This document shows, piece by piece, positions 48,417-58,458 of a stretch of DNA of 64,000 bases. Each line of letters opens with the position of its first letter. Position 1 is the first letter of the stretch. The notes beneath the pieces are model-generated. The model ran no database searches, was not told the origin of the DNA, and was given only the letters and a program-made list of their open reading frames with translations. Source of the stretch: Mesobacillus foraminis (lineage in GTDB: Bacteria > Bacillota > Bacilli > Bacillales > Cytobacillaceae). The stretch is from the NCBI RefSeq assembly GCF_004340465.1, contig NZ_SLVV01000002.1, forward strand, positions 62,001-126,000, given 5' to 3'. Both the position numbers and the translations under genes were made by a program.

Positions 48417-51047
48417 TTATAGTACTTGAAGGGTACGCTCGCCTGCGAGATCTTCATGGCGAATGGTTGCTTGTGCGGCAGCAAGCCGTGCAATTGGAAC
48501 ACGGTATGGAGAGCAGCTGACGTAATCAATACCTGCCTGATAACAGAATTCAATAGAACTCTTTTCCCCGCCATGCTCACCGCAAATGCCGGTCTTTAAT
48601 TGCGGTTTCGTTTTACGTCCGAGCTGAACACCGGTCTCAACGAGCTTTCCGACTCCATCACGATCCAGGACGGCGAATGGATTTTCGGGCAGGATTTTAT
48701 TTTCAATATAGGCTTGAAGGAACTTTCCTTCTGCATCATCCCGGCTGTAGCCAAAGGTCGTTTGCGTCAAATCATTCGTCCCAAAAGAGAAGAAATCCGC
48801 TTCCTCGGCAATTTGGTCGGCTGTTATTGCAGCACGTGGTATTTCAATCATCGTTCCAATGCTATAGGTTAAATTCAAACCAGTTTCTTCTGTCACAAGA
48901 TTGGCTGCATCGATGACAAGCTTCCGCATTTCCTTCAACTCATTTACATGCCCGACCAGCGGGATCATAATTTCCGGCTTTGCCTCCATTCCTCGTTCCG
49001 CAAGCCTTGCGACTGCATAGAAAATCGCCTTCGCCTGCATTTCATAGATTTCCGGATGAATCATCCCCAGCCTGCAGCCACGGTGCCCCAGCATCGGATT
49101 AAATTCCTCCAGCTGGCGCACTTTTTTAAGAAGCTGTTCTTTTTCCTTTAATTCAGCGGAACCTGGGCTTGTGATTCGAAGCATGGTTGTTTCAATGATC
49201 AATTCCTCTTTTTCCGGCATGAATTCGTGAAGCGGCGGATCCAGTAGACGAATGGTCACAGGGAATCCTTGCATTTCTTCCAGTATTCCTTCAAAATCGC
49301 CCTGCTGCATCGGAAGCAGTTTTACAAGTGCTTCTTTTCTTTCCGAATAATTTTCAGCAAGAATCATTTCCTGAACAATCGGCACTCTTGCAGGATCCAT
49401 AAACATATGCTCTGTCCTGCAAAGCCCGATTCCTTCGGCCCCAAATTCACGGGCCTTCCTTGTATCTTCAGGATTATCGGCATTGGTTCTGACACCAAGT
49501 TTCCTTGTTTCATCAGCCCAGCGCAGAAGCACCTGAAATTCTTCGGAAAGCTCAGGATCAATCATCGGGATCTCACCAAGCATGATTTCCCCGGTTGCAC
49601 CATCAATGGTAATAACATCACCTTCTTTTACAACTGTCTCACCAACATAAAATTCCCTGGCACGCAAATCAATTTTGATTGCCTCACAGCCGCAGATGCA
49701 CGCTTTTCCCATTCCCCTGGCCACAACTGCAGCATGGCTGGTCATTCCCCCTCGGCTGGTGAGCACCGCCTGGGCGGCAACAATACCGTGGATATCATCA
49801 GGAGTGGTTTCCGGGCGGACCAGGATGACCTTTTTCCCATCCTTCGCCAAAAGCTCAGCTTCATCTGCTTCGAAAGTGACTTCCCCTGTGGCGGCCCCTG
49901 GAGAAGCCGGAAGTCCTTTTGCAAGCTGAGTCCGCTGATAGTTTTCATCGATCCTGCGATGAAGGAGCTGATTTAATTGATCAGGATCTACACGCAAAAG
50001 TGCTTCTTTTTTCTCGATAACTCCTTCCTTTACCATGTCAACTGCAATTGTGATTGCAGCCTGTGCAGTCCGTTTTCCATTCCTTGTCTGTAAAATAAAT
50101 AATATTCCTCTTTCAACAGTAAATTCTATATCCTGCATATCCTTATAATGCTGTTCAAGGAGATGGCATGTTTCAACAAATTGCTGGTACACATCAGGCA
50201 TCTCCGTTTTTAGGGTATGAATAGGCTGCGGAGTGCGAATTCCTGCGACAACATCTTCCCCTTGAGCATTTATCAGATATTCTCCGTAGAGTTGATGTTC
50301 ACCTGTGGACGGATTCCGGGTAAAGGCGACACCGGTTCCCGAGTCAGGTCCCATATTTCCGAAGACCATACTCTGAATATTGACTGCCGTACCTAGGTGA
50401 CCAGGAATTTTATTCAGGCGCCGGTAAATAATCGCTCTCTGATTATTCCATGAATTAAAGACAGCATTAATGGAATAAAAGAGCTGCTCCTTTGGGTCCT
50501 GCGGAAAAGCTTTTCTTGTATGCTTTTTAACAATTTTTTTATAGCCTTCAATCACCTCTTTCCAGTCCTCTGCCGTCAGTTCCGGATCGGAGGCATAGCC
50601 TTTGAGTTCACGTGTCTCTTCGAGCAGCTGTTCAAAGAAGAAAACATCCACATCAAGAACTACATTAGAAAACATTTGAATAAATCTTCTGTAAGAATCA
50701 TAGGCAAACCTGGAGTTATTTGTCAGCCGGGCCATTCCTTCAACCGTTTCATCATTCATTCCTAAATTCAGGACAGTGTCCATCATTCCAGGCATCGAAA
50801 ATACAGCCCCCGACCGGACAGACACCAGCAAAGGGCGTTCTGGGTCACCCAGCACCTTCCCGGTTTTCTCCTCAAGGATTCTTAAAGATTGGAGGATTTG
50901 ATCTTGAACGTCAGGCGGAATATTTTTATCTGCTTGATAATAGGCATTACAGGCTTCAGTGGAAATGGTAAAACCAAACGGAACGGGAAGGCCAATTTTG
51001 GTCATTTCAGCCAGGTTAGCACCTTTTCCCCCTAATAATTCCTTCAT
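48417..51047 (-). CDS. ppdK: Pyruvate, phosphate dikinase (5' end out of frame)
   Basis: The main frame encodes 876 aa interconverting pyruvate, ATP and phosphate with PEP, AMP and pyrophosphate. It has the N-terminal ATP-grasp part (ELLGGKGANLAEMTKIGLPVPFGFTI), the phospho-His in LTSRGGMTSHAAVVARGMGKACICGC, and the PEP/pyruvate barrel with GICGEHGG and SCSPYRVPIARLAAAQA. The expected first 14 residues ([11 protein letters not shown]...) are encoded one frame off at 51044-51088, beginning with an ATG that overlaps the ppsR stop (TAATG) behind GGGAGG. The two frames meet in an ATGA overlap, so re-initiation is possible; a one-base deletion or sequencing error is the alternative. Confidence 0.93.
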   Translation of the reverse strand: MKELLGGKGANLAEMTKIGLPVPFGFTISTEACNAYYQADKNIPPDVQDQILQSLRILEEKTGKVLGDPERPLLVSVRSGAVFSMPGMMDTVLNLGMNDETVEGMARLTNNSRFAYDSYRRFIQMFSNVVLDVDVFFFEQLLEETRELKGYASDPELTAEDWKEVIEGYKKIVKKHTRKAFPQDPKEQLFYSINAVFNSWNNQRAIIYRRLNKIPGHLGTAVNIQSMVFGNMGPDSGTGVAFTRNPSTGEHQLYGEYLINAQGEDVVAGIRTPQPIHTLKTEMPDVYQQFVETCHLLEQHYKDMQDIEFTVERGILFILQTRNGKRTAQAAITIAVDMVKEGVIEKKEALLRVDPDQLNQLLHRRIDENYQRTQLAKGLPASPGAATGEVTFEADEAELLAKDGKKVILVRPETTPDDIHGIVAAQAVLTSRGGMTSHAAVVARGMGKACICGCEAIKIDLRAREFYVGETVVKEGDVITIDGATGEIMLGEIPMIDPELSEEFQVLLRWADETRKLGVRTNADNPEDTRKAREFGAEGIGLCRTEHMFMDPARVPIVQEMILAENYSERKEALVKLLPMQQGDFEGILEEMQGFPVTIRLLDPPLHEFMPEKEELIIETTMLRITSPGSAELKEKEQLLKKVRQLEEFNPMLGHRGCRLGMIHPEIYEMQAKAIFYAVARLAERGMEAKPEIMIPLVGHVNELKEMRKLVIDAANLVTEETGLNLTYSIGTMIEIPRAAITADQIAEEADFFSFGTNDLTQTTFGYSRDDAEGKFLQAYIENKILPENPFAVLDRDGVGKLVETGVQLGRKTKPQLKTGICGEHGGEKSSIEFCYQAGIDYVSCSPYRVPIARLAAAQATIRHEDLAGERTLQVL

Positions 51048-51088
51048 GCCGCTATGCCCTCGTCAAACATATAAACAAATTTACTCAT
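51044..51088 (-). other. 14-codon frame holding the expected ppdK N-terminus
   Basis: Starting at the ATG at 51086-51088, preceded by GGGAGGCG, the frame reads [14 protein letters not shown] and stops at a TGA overlapping the internal ppdK ATG. The residues match the family N-terminus that normally continues directly into MKELLGGKGANLAEM. One extra base (for example GGCAATAGC instead of GGCATAGC) would fuse them. Confidence 0.8.
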
Positions 51089-51909
51089 TATGTAATTCGC
51101 CTCCCGCTTTTTAATAGATCTAATATTAAGCTGGCCGTTTCTTCTACTGCTTTATTAGATACATTGATGACAGGGCAGCCAACTCTTTTCATAATTTTTT
51201 CAGCATAATCCAATTCCTCCAGAATTCGTTCGAAGCTGGCATAGTTAGCCTGCGCAGTAAGACCCAGTGCTCTCAAACGTTCCTTCCGAATTTCGTTCAG
51301 CTTATCAGGAGAGATGATTAACCCTATGCACTTATTCCGGGAAACCTTAAACAGTTCATCAGGAGGTGTTACTTCCGGAACAAGCGGCACATTGGCCACT
51401 TTATATCGCTTATGTGCTAAATACATGGACAAAGGGGTTTTAGAGGTTCTCGAGACCCCTATCAGTACAATATCGGAACGTATGATTCCTCTAGGATCCC
51501 GTCCATCGTCGTATTTCACCGCAAATTCAATTGCTTCAATTTTGCGAAAATACTCCTCGTCGAGCTTCCTCATCAGCCCCGGCTGGTGGTTGGGCTCTTT
51601 ATGAAATTTTTGTTCAAATGCGTTCATTAAAGGATTTAATAGATCGACAGCAAGGATTCCTTCTTCTGCCGCACGCCGATCCAAGTATTCTTTTAAATGT
51701 GATACAACAATTGTATAAGCAATGACAGATTTATTGTTCTGGCTTGCCAGTACGATGACATCTTCAATATCCTCTGCATCTTCCACATATGAATTCCGGC
51801 GGATATCCACACTCCCTCCATTAAACTGGGTGGCAACAGCCTTCACAACAAATTCAGCTGTTTCACCAACGGAATCCGATACTACGTATACTACTTCCTT
51901 TTCCACCAA
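51088..51909 (-). CDS. ppsR: PPDK regulatory protein (bifunctional kinase/pyrophosphorylase)
   Basis: The 273-aa DUF299 protein phosphorylates PPDK on Thr with ADP and dephosphorylates it with Pi. It shows [19 protein letters not shown] at the N-terminus and the P-loop [15 protein letters not shown] near residue 150, with the C-terminal [17 protein letters not shown]. subtilis YqfL is the relative. The start is taken as the TTG at 51909 (or the GTG right after) behind GGGAAGG; an ATG six codons upstream lacks a site. Directly coupled to ppdK through TAATG, as expected for enzyme and regulator. The 51910-52338 region upstream is AT-rich and shows no gene. Confidence 0.9.
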   Translation of the reverse strand: MVEKEVVYVVSDSVGETAEFVVKAVATQFNGGSVDIRRNSYVEDAEDIEDVIVLASQNNKSVIAYTIVVSHLKEYLDRRAAEEGILAVDLLNPLMNAFEQKFHKEPNHQPGLMRKLDEEYFRKIEAIEFAVKYDDGRDPRGIIRSDIVLIGVSRTSKTPLSMYLAHKRYKVANVPLVPEVTPPDELFKVSRNKCIGLIISPDKLNEIRKERLRALGLTAQANYASFERILEELDYAEKIMKRVGCPVINVSNKAVEETASLILDLLKSGRRIT

Positions 51910-52342
51910 TGCATCCTTCCCTTTCATTTCATGTATAGCAAGAAATGTACGGATATGCTCTCTCCGTTATCTTCCCTGCGATTACCACTTAGGTATTTCT
52001 CATTTAATATTAGGCTAGTAAAATCACTGCCCCGGAATAAATGTTGAGTTGCCTTCACCAATTTAGTAACGCCACAACCAGCCACCAAATGTGTTACACT
52101 TATTAATATATAGTATATTACATTTAAGCTGATTGAGTTGGCAAGATATTTTTGTGTTTTTGGTGAATTTTTAAAATATTAAAACTAAGGTTAATATATT
52201 GGTGATTAAATTGGAAGATAAAATTTCAAAAAGATTATTAAGGTAAATGCTATAAATCTTCTACACCCTTTTTATTATGTGGGAAAAACATAATTTCCCT
52301 CTCCTTAAGCCGGTCAAGTTCCTGATACAAACCACATAAAAA

Positions 52343-52380
52343 AAAAGAGTACCCCCATCCGTGTGACGAGGGTACTCTCC
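52343..52380 (-). terminator. Terminator of exoA
   Basis: GAGTACCC pairs with GGGTACTC around a loop and is followed on the minus strand by ten T residues. Confidence 0.9.
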
Positions 52381-52392
52381 TGTTTAAATCAA

Positions 52393-53151
52393 TTAAACAC
52401 AATCAATTTCTAATAAAATTGGACAATGGTCACTGCCCATTACTTGGGAATCGATACTGGCATCAACCAGCGACGATCCTAATCTTTCAGATACTATGAA
52501 ATAGTCGATTCTCCAGCCAATATTCCGCTCACGGACTTTATTCATATAGGACCACCAAGTAAAGGCCCCTTCCCGATTGGGGTAAAAATGCCTGAATGTA
52601 TCGATAAAGCCGCCTTCGAGCAAAGCAGTCATTTTTCCTCTTTCTTCATCTGTAAAACCTGAATTCCCCCTGTTGGATCTAGAATTCTTCAAATCTATCT
52701 CCTGATGGGCAACATTCAGATCTCCACAAAGGATGACCGGTTTTTCCTTATCCAGTTCCTTCAAATAGCTTGCCAGCCTGTCTTCCCATGCCAGTCTAAA
52801 AGAAAGCCTCGCCAGATCCCGCTGTGAATTTGGGGTATAAACATTTACAAGGTAAAAATCATTGAACTCGAGTGTAATGGCCCTTCCTTCAGAATCATAT
52901 TCCTCCATATCAATTCCGTATTTAACCGAAAGAGGTTTTATCCTTGAAAAAATGGCAGTCCCCGAATATCCTTTTTTCAGTGCATAGTGCCAGTAATCAC
53001 TATAGCCCTCGAGGTCCAACTGAATCTGGCCCTCCTGAAGCTTTGTTTCCTGGACACAAAAAATATCAGCATCCACTTGCTTAAAGTATTCTAAAAAACC
53101 TTTATTGCAGCAGGCACGTAAGCCGTTAACATTCCATGATACAAGTTTCAT
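52393..53151 (-). CDS. exoA: Exodeoxyribonuclease III / AP endonuclease
   Basis: The 252-aa enzyme of the ExoIII/APE1 family repairs abasic sites and 3' blocked ends. All catalytic blocks are present: SWNVNGLRA, FCVQETKLQ, YSGTAIFSR, CGDLNVAHQEIDLKN, FTWWSY..RIDYF, and GSDHCPILLEI at the C-terminus. Length and sequence match B. subtilis ExoA. Start ATG behind GAGG. Monocistronic, with the rib operon upstream on the same strand. Confidence 0.95.
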   Translation of the reverse strand: MKLVSWNVNGLRACCNKGFLEYFKQVDADIFCVQETKLQEGQIQLDLEGYSDYWHYALKKGYSGTAIFSRIKPLSVKYGIDMEEYDSEGRAITLEFNDFYLVNVYTPNSQRDLARLSFRLAWEDRLASYLKELDKEKPVILCGDLNVAHQEIDLKNSRSNRGNSGFTDEERGKMTALLEGGFIDTFRHFYPNREGAFTWWSYMNKVRERNIGWRIDYFIVSERLGSSLVDASIDSQVMGSDHCPILLEIDCV

Positions 53152-53186
53152 CCTTTATCCTCTCTTTGCTTCTGCATAAAAAATAA

Positions 53187-53213
53187 GGGATAACCATTTG
53201 GCTATCCCTTATC
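53187..53213 (-). terminator. Terminator of the rib operon
   Basis: AAGGGATA pairs with TATCCCTT around about ten bases, followed by T-rich sequence on the minus strand. Confidence 0.85.
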
Positions 53214-53263
53214 ATTATAGTATAAATTATTTCTTCTTTTAAGTAACTTGCCTGTGCTGGTCG

Positions 53264-53731
53264 TTAGCCAATAGTTCTGAGAAGATTAGCCATTTCAATT
53301 GCAGAGGCAGCTGCTTCCCAGCCTTTATTTCCAGCTTTTGTGCCAGCTCTTTCGATAGCCTGTTCGATTGAGTCCGTTGTTAGAACTCCAAAAATAACCG
53401 GAATGCCGCTATTCATTGCAGTAGCCGCAACTCCTTTTGCGGCTTCATTACACACATAGTCGAAGTGTGGTGTTGCTCCCCGTATAACCGTTCCAAGAGT
53501 AATCACGGCATCATAACGCTGGCTGTTTGCCAGCTTCTGTGCAACCAAAGGGATTTCAAAGGCCCCCGGTACCCAGGCTATGTCAATATCTTCTTCGTTG
53601 ACACCATGTCTTCTCAATGCATCCTCTGCTCCGCTCAGGAGTTTGCTCGTGATAAATTCATTAAACCGGCCTACAACCACTCCGATTTTCAAACCAGATC
53701 CAACTAAATTTCCTTCAAATGTCATTCCCAT
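53264..53731 (-). CDS. ribH: 6,7-Dimethyl-8-ribityllumazine synthase
   Basis: The 155-aa protein condenses the ribityl-aminouracil with dihydroxybutanone phosphate. Conserved [44 protein letters not shown] (catalytic His) and [13 protein letters not shown] are present. ATG behind GGAGG. Last gene of the FMN-riboswitch operon; it assembles as a 60-mer capsid in Bacillus. Confidence 0.96.
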   Translation of the reverse strand: MGMTFEGNLVGSGLKIGVVVGRFNEFITSKLLSGAEDALRRHGVNEEDIDIAWVPGAFEIPLVAQKLANSQRYDAVITLGTVIRGATPHFDYVCNEAAKGVAATAMNSGIPVIFGVLTTDSIEQAIERAGTKAGNKGWEAAASAIEMANLLRTIG

Positions 53732-53750
53732 TATTAAATTCCTCCTTATT

Positions 53751-54944
53751 TTAAAAATGAAGCATATGCCCCAATTTTGATTTTTTTGTTTTTAAATAAT
53801 TCTCATTTTCTATTTTCGTTTCCATCTGGAGAGGAACCCGCTCCACAACCTCAAGCCCATATCCTCCAAGTCCATTAATTTTTCTCGGATTATTGGTTAA
53901 GAGCTTCATCTTGCAGATGCCAAGGTCTCTTAAAATCTGGGCTCCAATTCCATACTCGCGCAAATCAGCTGCAAAACCCAGCTTCTCATTTGCCTCGACG
54001 GTATCAAAGCCCTGTTCCTGAAGCTTATATGCCCTTAGTTTGTTCAGAAGACCAATTCCGCGGCCCTCCTGACGCATGTATAAAAGAACACCCTGGCCCG
54101 CATTATTGATCTGGCTTAATGCTGCATGAAGCTGCGGACCGCAGTCACACCGATAGGATCCAAAAACATCTCCAGTCAGGCACTCTGAATGAACACGGAC
54201 AAGCACTGGTTCACTTGTCGTGATATCACCTTTAACAAGCGCAATATGTTCCTTGTCATCAACACTGTTTGAATAGCCTATTGCCTTGAAATCACCGAAT
54301 TCCGTTGGGAGTTCCACTTCAATTTCCCTATGAATAAGTTTTTCCTTTTGGTTTCGGTAACGGATTAGATCTTTAATGGTAATTAGTTTTAGCTGTAAAG
54401 TATCAGCCAATTCGCGAAGCTGAGGGACACGGGCCATTGTCCCGTCCTCATTCATGATTTCGCAAATTACCCCTGCAGGAGCTGAATCAGCCATTTTTGC
54501 CAGGTCGACAGCAGCTTCCGTGTGCCCCGCCCTTCTTAAGACACCGCCTTTTTTAGCGATTAGGGGGAACATGTGACCAGGTCTTTTAAAATCAGACGGC
54601 TTTGACTCGGGATTGATTAGCTCTTGTACTGTCAGGCTCCGTTCAAAGGCAGAAATTCCTGTAGTTGAACTTTTGTGGTCAACACTGACTGTAAAGGCCG
54701 TCCCATGAGGATCCGTATTAAGTGAAGTCATTTGATTTAGTTCAAGTTTCTGAGCTAATTCTTCCTCAATCGGGACACAGACCAGGCCTCTTCCATATGT
54801 AACCATAAAATTGATAACGTCCGGAGTGGTTTTTTCAGCCAGAGCAATAAAATCACCCTCATTTTCCCTGTCCTCGTCATCACATACAATAACCACTTTT
54901 CCTTTTTTTAAATCTTCAATCGCCTCTTCGATTTTGTCAAACAT
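53751..54944 (-). CDS. ribBA: Bifunctional DHBP synthase / GTP cyclohydrolase II
   Basis: The 397-aa protein has an N-terminal 3,4-dihydroxy-2-butanone-4-phosphate synthase (about 1-200: [41 protein letters not shown]) and a C-terminal GTP cyclohydrolase II (about 205-397: [23 protein letters not shown] with zinc-binding Cys, RQEGRGIGL). Both feed riboflavin synthesis. Start ATG after GGGGG. Middle gene of the operon. Confidence 0.96.
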   Translation of the reverse strand: MFDKIEEAIEDLKKGKVVIVCDDEDRENEGDFIALAEKTTPDVINFMVTYGRGLVCVPIEEELAQKLELNQMTSLNTDPHGTAFTVSVDHKSSTTGISAFERSLTVQELINPESKPSDFKRPGHMFPLIAKKGGVLRRAGHTEAAVDLAKMADSAPAGVICEIMNEDGTMARVPQLRELADTLQLKLITIKDLIRYRNQKEKLIHREIEVELPTEFGDFKAIGYSNSVDDKEHIALVKGDITTSEPVLVRVHSECLTGDVFGSYRCDCGPQLHAALSQINNAGQGVLLYMRQEGRGIGLLNKLRAYKLQEQGFDTVEANEKLGFAADLREYGIGAQILRDLGICKMKLLTNNPRKINGLGGYGLEVVERVPLQMETKIENENYLKTKKSKLGHMLHF

Positions 54945-54956
54945 TTTCTAACCCCC

Positions 54957-55604
54957 TTAAGCAAAGCCGTTTTCTTCTAAAAAACTGAGTGATAACGACT
55001 GCTTTTTTTGTTTGCCTGTTTCCTTTAAATAATGACTGACATATTTGCCAATCATATCTGTTTCAATGTTGACAATATCACCCACTCCCTTTTTGCCGAG
55101 AATGGTTTCCACTGACGTATGTGGAATTAAAGAGATGGTAAAGGTCTTGTCAGAAATGCCAAAGATGGTGAGGCTTGTCCCGTCCACGGTGACTGACCCT
55201 TTTACAATCATGCTGCCTGCCAGCTCCTCATCCACTTCTATTTCATAATATACTGCGTTTTCGACGCGTTTTTTTTGGACAATTCTCCCCGTCCCGTCCA
55301 CATGGCCTGAAACAAAGTGTCCGCCAAATCTTCCGCCGGCTGCCATCGCCCTTTCAAGGTTTACACTGGACCCGGGGCTCAGGCTGCCTATATTGGTAGC
55401 CTTCAATGTTTCTGGCATTACATCCAATGTAAAGGTCTGGCTTGTAAAAGAGGTCACCGTCAGGCAGACTCCGTTAATCGAAATACTGTCTCCCAAGTTT
55501 ACATCTTTAAGAATTTTATCTGCGTCAACAAAAATCTCAAAGGCATTGCCTGTTTTACGAATACCTTTCACCTTTCCAATCTCCTCAATAATTCCTGTAA
55601 ACAT
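54957..55604 (-). CDS. ribE: Riboflavin synthase, alpha chain
   Basis: The 215-aa protein dismutates two lumazines to riboflavin. It has two lumazine-binding repeats (MFTGIIEEIG..., NGVCLTV; GGHFVSGHVDGTG, SVTVDGTSLTI). Start ATG behind GGGTGATG. It is the first gene after the FMN riboswitch; in B. subtilis ribD occupies that position, but no ribD frame is present in the roughly 190 bases between terminator and ribE. Confidence 0.95.
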   Translation of the reverse strand: MFTGIIEEIGKVKGIRKTGNAFEIFVDADKILKDVNLGDSISINGVCLTVTSFTSQTFTLDVMPETLKATNIGSLSPGSSVNLERAMAAGGRFGGHFVSGHVDGTGRIVQKKRVENAVYYEIEVDEELAGSMIVKGSVTVDGTSLTIFGISDKTFTISLIPHTSVETILGKKGVGDIVNIETDMIGKYVSHYLKETGKQKKQSLSLSFLEENGFA

Positions 55605-55796
55605 TTCATCACCCGCTTATGGTTATCTAGCTTTTAGAATATGGTTTGGGACTGACCACCCATTCTTTTATGTCCTACTTCAATAGAATTGTTACTAACT
55701 GTCCCTCGCTATCACCCAGCTTTCATTAGTTTGCCCAATGCCCTCTTTTATAGGAGTTAATTCAAGCATTGGGACATAAACATGGATGGCAGAACA

Positions 55797-55838
55797 AAAA
55801 ATGACCCTAAGGCTAAGGCCTTTAGGGTCATTTTTGGC
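55797..55838 (-). terminator. Terminator of the FMN riboswitch
   Basis: AATGACCCTAA pairs with TTAGGGTCATT, with an inner AGGC/GCCT, followed by a T-run on the minus strand. Confidence 0.9.
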
Positions 55839-55909
55839 ATAAGGAAACAAAGGGGCTAAAAAAGGGCAGACTTCACCCTGTTGGTCACTCCTGAATTTTA
55901 AAAATTTCC

Positions 55910-56045
55910 TTCTCCCATCCAGACTTTTACTGTCGGCCCTGGAATTTCACCAGATCCACCGTTTAACTGCTGTTAACCGGGTCACGGACTAAGAAGCTCT
56001 ATGCTTCATCACCGCCGGTTGGGAATTACACCCGACCCCGAAGGC
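55910..56045 (-). promoter_or_regulatory. FMN riboswitch (RFN element) of the rib operon
   Basis: On the minus strand the element begins CCTTCGGGGTCGGGTGTAA, includes CCGGCGGTGATGAAGC, GTCCGTGACCCGG, GGATCTGGTGAAATTCC and ends CCGACAGTAAAAGTCTGGAT, the conserved RFN blocks in order. The following terminator gives transcription control by FMN. Confidence 0.95.
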
Positions 56046-56278
56046 GACCACATCAGTAAATGATATGGTCCTTTACTATTTAATTATTATTGTCATCTTA
56101 TCATTTGGATGGTCTTTGAGCAATTATTTAAATCTAAATTGTTAATTAATCAGGAATTTACAAAAAATGTTTTCTTTCAAACTCCAAACGATATAAGATA
56201 AAATAGCAGATAAAAAAGATGAATCTTTTGAATTAGGGAGCTAATGTCAATTTTAAGGAGAGGGACGGGAGGCAATTC

Positions 56279-56677
56279 TTGAAAGAGATCATATTATTAA
56301 TATCAGAGTTGGTTAATTATTTTCATGATAAGCTGTGGCAATTGAGCAACAATTTCGGCCTTAATCTGTCAGATAAGGACCTGCACCTTTGGGTCTTCGG
56401 CATTCTTGGAATTGTTTCTTTTTTTATTGTACACCGGGTGTTTAAAGCGTTGGCAAAACTCAGTATCACGGCCATTTCCTTCATCTATACGTTCACAGTC
56501 CTTCTGGTGATTGTATTCGCTGTGGAAATTCAGCAGAAGATAACAGGCAGGGGAAATATGGAGTTTCAGGATGCTGTTATCAGCTTGTGGGGTTTCATCC
56601 TTTTTTTCGCAGGATACTTAATACTAAAGTGGATGTTAGGAATGTTAAAAAAACTATTTAAAAAAGCCAGAACCTAA
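56279..56677 (+). CDS. Small membrane protein, unknown function
   Basis: The 132-aa product has three hydrophobic helices (HLWVFGILGIVSFFIVHRVF, ITAISFIYTFTVLLVIVFAVEI, VISLWGFILFFAGYLILKWML) and a basic C-terminus. The start is a TTG six bases after GGGAGG. It diverges from the FMN riboswitch region and has no partner on its strand. No family recognised. Confidence 0.75.
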   Translation: MKEIILLISELVNYFHDKLWQLSNNFGLNLSDKDLHLWVFGILGIVSFFIVHRVFKALAKLSITAISFIYTFTVLLVIVFAVEIQQKITGRGNMEFQDAVISLWGFILFFAGYLILKWMLGMLKKLFKKART

Positions 56678-56707
56678 AAGAGCCCACTCAGATAAGAGCA
56701 GGTCTCT

Positions 56708-57982
56708 TCAAATGACTGCTTTTTTTATAATGAGATTGTCTGCCAGGTACCGCCAATTTTGAGGTGCAGGCAGATTAAGCTGCCAATAGGTTGTTCCCAG
56801 GAGTTTGTAAGCATCAATAATCTTGTATTTAGCTTTATAGCTTCTTACATCCTCAAACCAGACAACATGTTCTGTGTTATTTGTCCAATAACGATAGAAT
56901 GGGGATTCAGATTCTGGTGCGTACTGGATGGCTACCCCTTTTGAGATCGCCAGGTTTTGCGCCGCAAGAACCGATATCCCGGTGGTCTGATTGGTGGCTG
57001 CGACTTTGTCATACCCATACAGAGGCATGGCTATTTGAAGTTTTTGAGGCGGAATTAATGAAACGGCATACGAAACAACCTGCTCTATCCACCAGGCAGG
57101 AGAAATTGGATCAGGCGGTCCACCGGGATATCCATAATCAATCGTCATCACAGCTACGATATCTGCTATTTTCCCGATCATTTGATAATCGTAGGCTCCG
57201 ATTATTGGATTGGCAGGTATATCCCTAGTTTTAGCATGGACATTAACATGCAATAAAAGATTCCCTAATGCCGTTTTTAACTCTGATAGAAAAGTGGCCA
57301 AATCATTGCGCCTTTCCGGAGGAATAAACTCAAAGTCAATGCTTACCCCTTTATACCCTCTCTGTCTTGCCAAATTAACAATACTTAAAACAAGGTTGCG
57401 CCTGTATGATGGATTGCCAAGCACTGTACCGGCCAGTTCCGGACTGAAAGTGCTGTCAATTAGGTTTCGGATCATTAACAGGGGTAAGACTCCCAGCTGA
57501 TTGCTCCTTTCTACAATTCGCCTGTCCTCCAATTGCACGTAAGCATAGCCTTCCCTGGTAAATGAATAGGCCGTTACAGCAAGATAGGTGAGCTGTGGAG
57601 CAAGGCTGTCGAGAATTTGAATAACAGCCTCTTGAGAGTATGGGACAATAAAACCTAAAGTTGCTATATCCTGTTTGAGCTCAGTAGGAATGGTAACGAG
57701 CCGACCTACTAACAGCCTGTTTGGATTCAGATCCGGGTTTGCCTGGAGAATGGACGCAATGGTTGAATTAAATCGAATGGATAGTTTCCAAAGAGTATCC
57801 CCAGGCTGTATTCTATAAGTTCGCTGCTGTAATTCCCGGGAAGGGATGTATAGGGCCAAGCCGGGTACAATGACATTAACATTGCTTAATCCATTAATCG
57901 CAACGATCGTGGGAACAGGTACATTATAAACTTGGGAAATCGCCCAGAGAGTATCCCCGTTTTTGACGACATGGATGGCCAT
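56708..57982 (-). CDS. LysM-GH18 spore cortex-lytic enzyme (YaaH/SleL type)
   Basis: The 424-aa protein has two LysM domains (about residues 4-48 and 54-98, each with GDTLW) and a GH18 catalytic barrel (about 105-420) with GVSIDFEF as the DxxDxDxE motif and AVMTIDYGYPGGPPDP. B. subtilis YaaH and YdhD and B. cereus SleL have this layout; they sit on the spore coat and act on cortex fragments containing muramic-delta-lactam. No signal peptide is present, in line with mother-cell synthesis. The ATG at 57982 follows AAAGGTG. It supports the organism being a spore former. Confidence 0.92.
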   Translation of the reverse strand: MAIHVVKNGDTLWAISQVYNVPVPTIVAINGLSNVNVIVPGLALYIPSRELQQRTYRIQPGDTLWKLSIRFNSTIASILQANPDLNPNRLLVGRLVTIPTELKQDIATLGFIVPYSQEAVIQILDSLAPQLTYLAVTAYSFTREGYAYVQLEDRRIVERSNQLGVLPLLMIRNLIDSTFSPELAGTVLGNPSYRRNLVLSIVNLARQRGYKGVSIDFEFIPPERRNDLATFLSELKTALGNLLLHVNVHAKTRDIPANPIIGAYDYQMIGKIADIVAVMTIDYGYPGGPPDPISPAWWIEQVVSYAVSLIPPQKLQIAMPLYGYDKVAATNQTTGISVLAAQNLAISKGVAIQYAPESESPFYRYWTNNTEHVVWFEDVRSYKAKYKIIDAYKLLGTTYWQLNLPAPQNWRYLADNLIIKKAVI

Positions 57983-58136
57983 AAACACACACCTTTACAG
58001 AGTCTTTGTAACCATCTTATGGGGGATCTCACTAGAATTATGCCAATAAACAAGTTCACTTAAAAAGATTCTCGACTGGGACCGTTGTTCATTCCTAGCT
58101 AGATCGAGGGCTTTGCACACAATTACGTTCCAGGAA

Positions 58137-58358
58137 CTATTCCAAAATGACTCCTGAATGATAGTCCTGCATGAAGCTGCCAACTATTTCTTCCAGGCTT
58201 CCGCTTGCCTCTGGGACTTGTACGATCACTTCATTACGGTTTTTAACGGGAGTTATTCGGACATTGTTCTGCCGGTTTATATCCAGCTGCACTCTTAAAT
58301 CCTCAGCAAGCTGCTCAGCAGAGTAATCACCCTTAATTAAATAGCGAATATTTCTCAT
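58137..58358 (-). CDS. Small protein, unknown function
   Basis: The 73-aa product (MRNIRYLIKGDYSAEQLAEDL..., RITPVKNRNEVIVQVPEASGSLEEIVGSFMQDYHSG) looks like a small alpha/beta domain. The ATG at 58358 directly follows GGTGAGGG; an ATG four codons upstream is possible. It lies between the cortex enzyme and helicase genes. No family recognised. Confidence 0.6.
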   Translation of the reverse strand: MRNIRYLIKGDYSAEQLAEDLRVQLDINRQNNVRITPVKNRNEVIVQVPEASGSLEEIVGSFMQDYHSGVILE

Positions 58359-58458
58359 ATCCCTCACCATCCTGATCCATTTTATTATCCAAACATTTCT
58401 CCCTCTATGGTTTGAGGAAACGATCTGTTCTATTCACGCATGATTTGAAGGGTATATT

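Noticed and set aside
51928-52338. A possible leader RNA upstream of ppsR
   Set aside because: The region is AT-rich but no conserved riboswitch blocks, stable hairpin series or coding frame could be identified.
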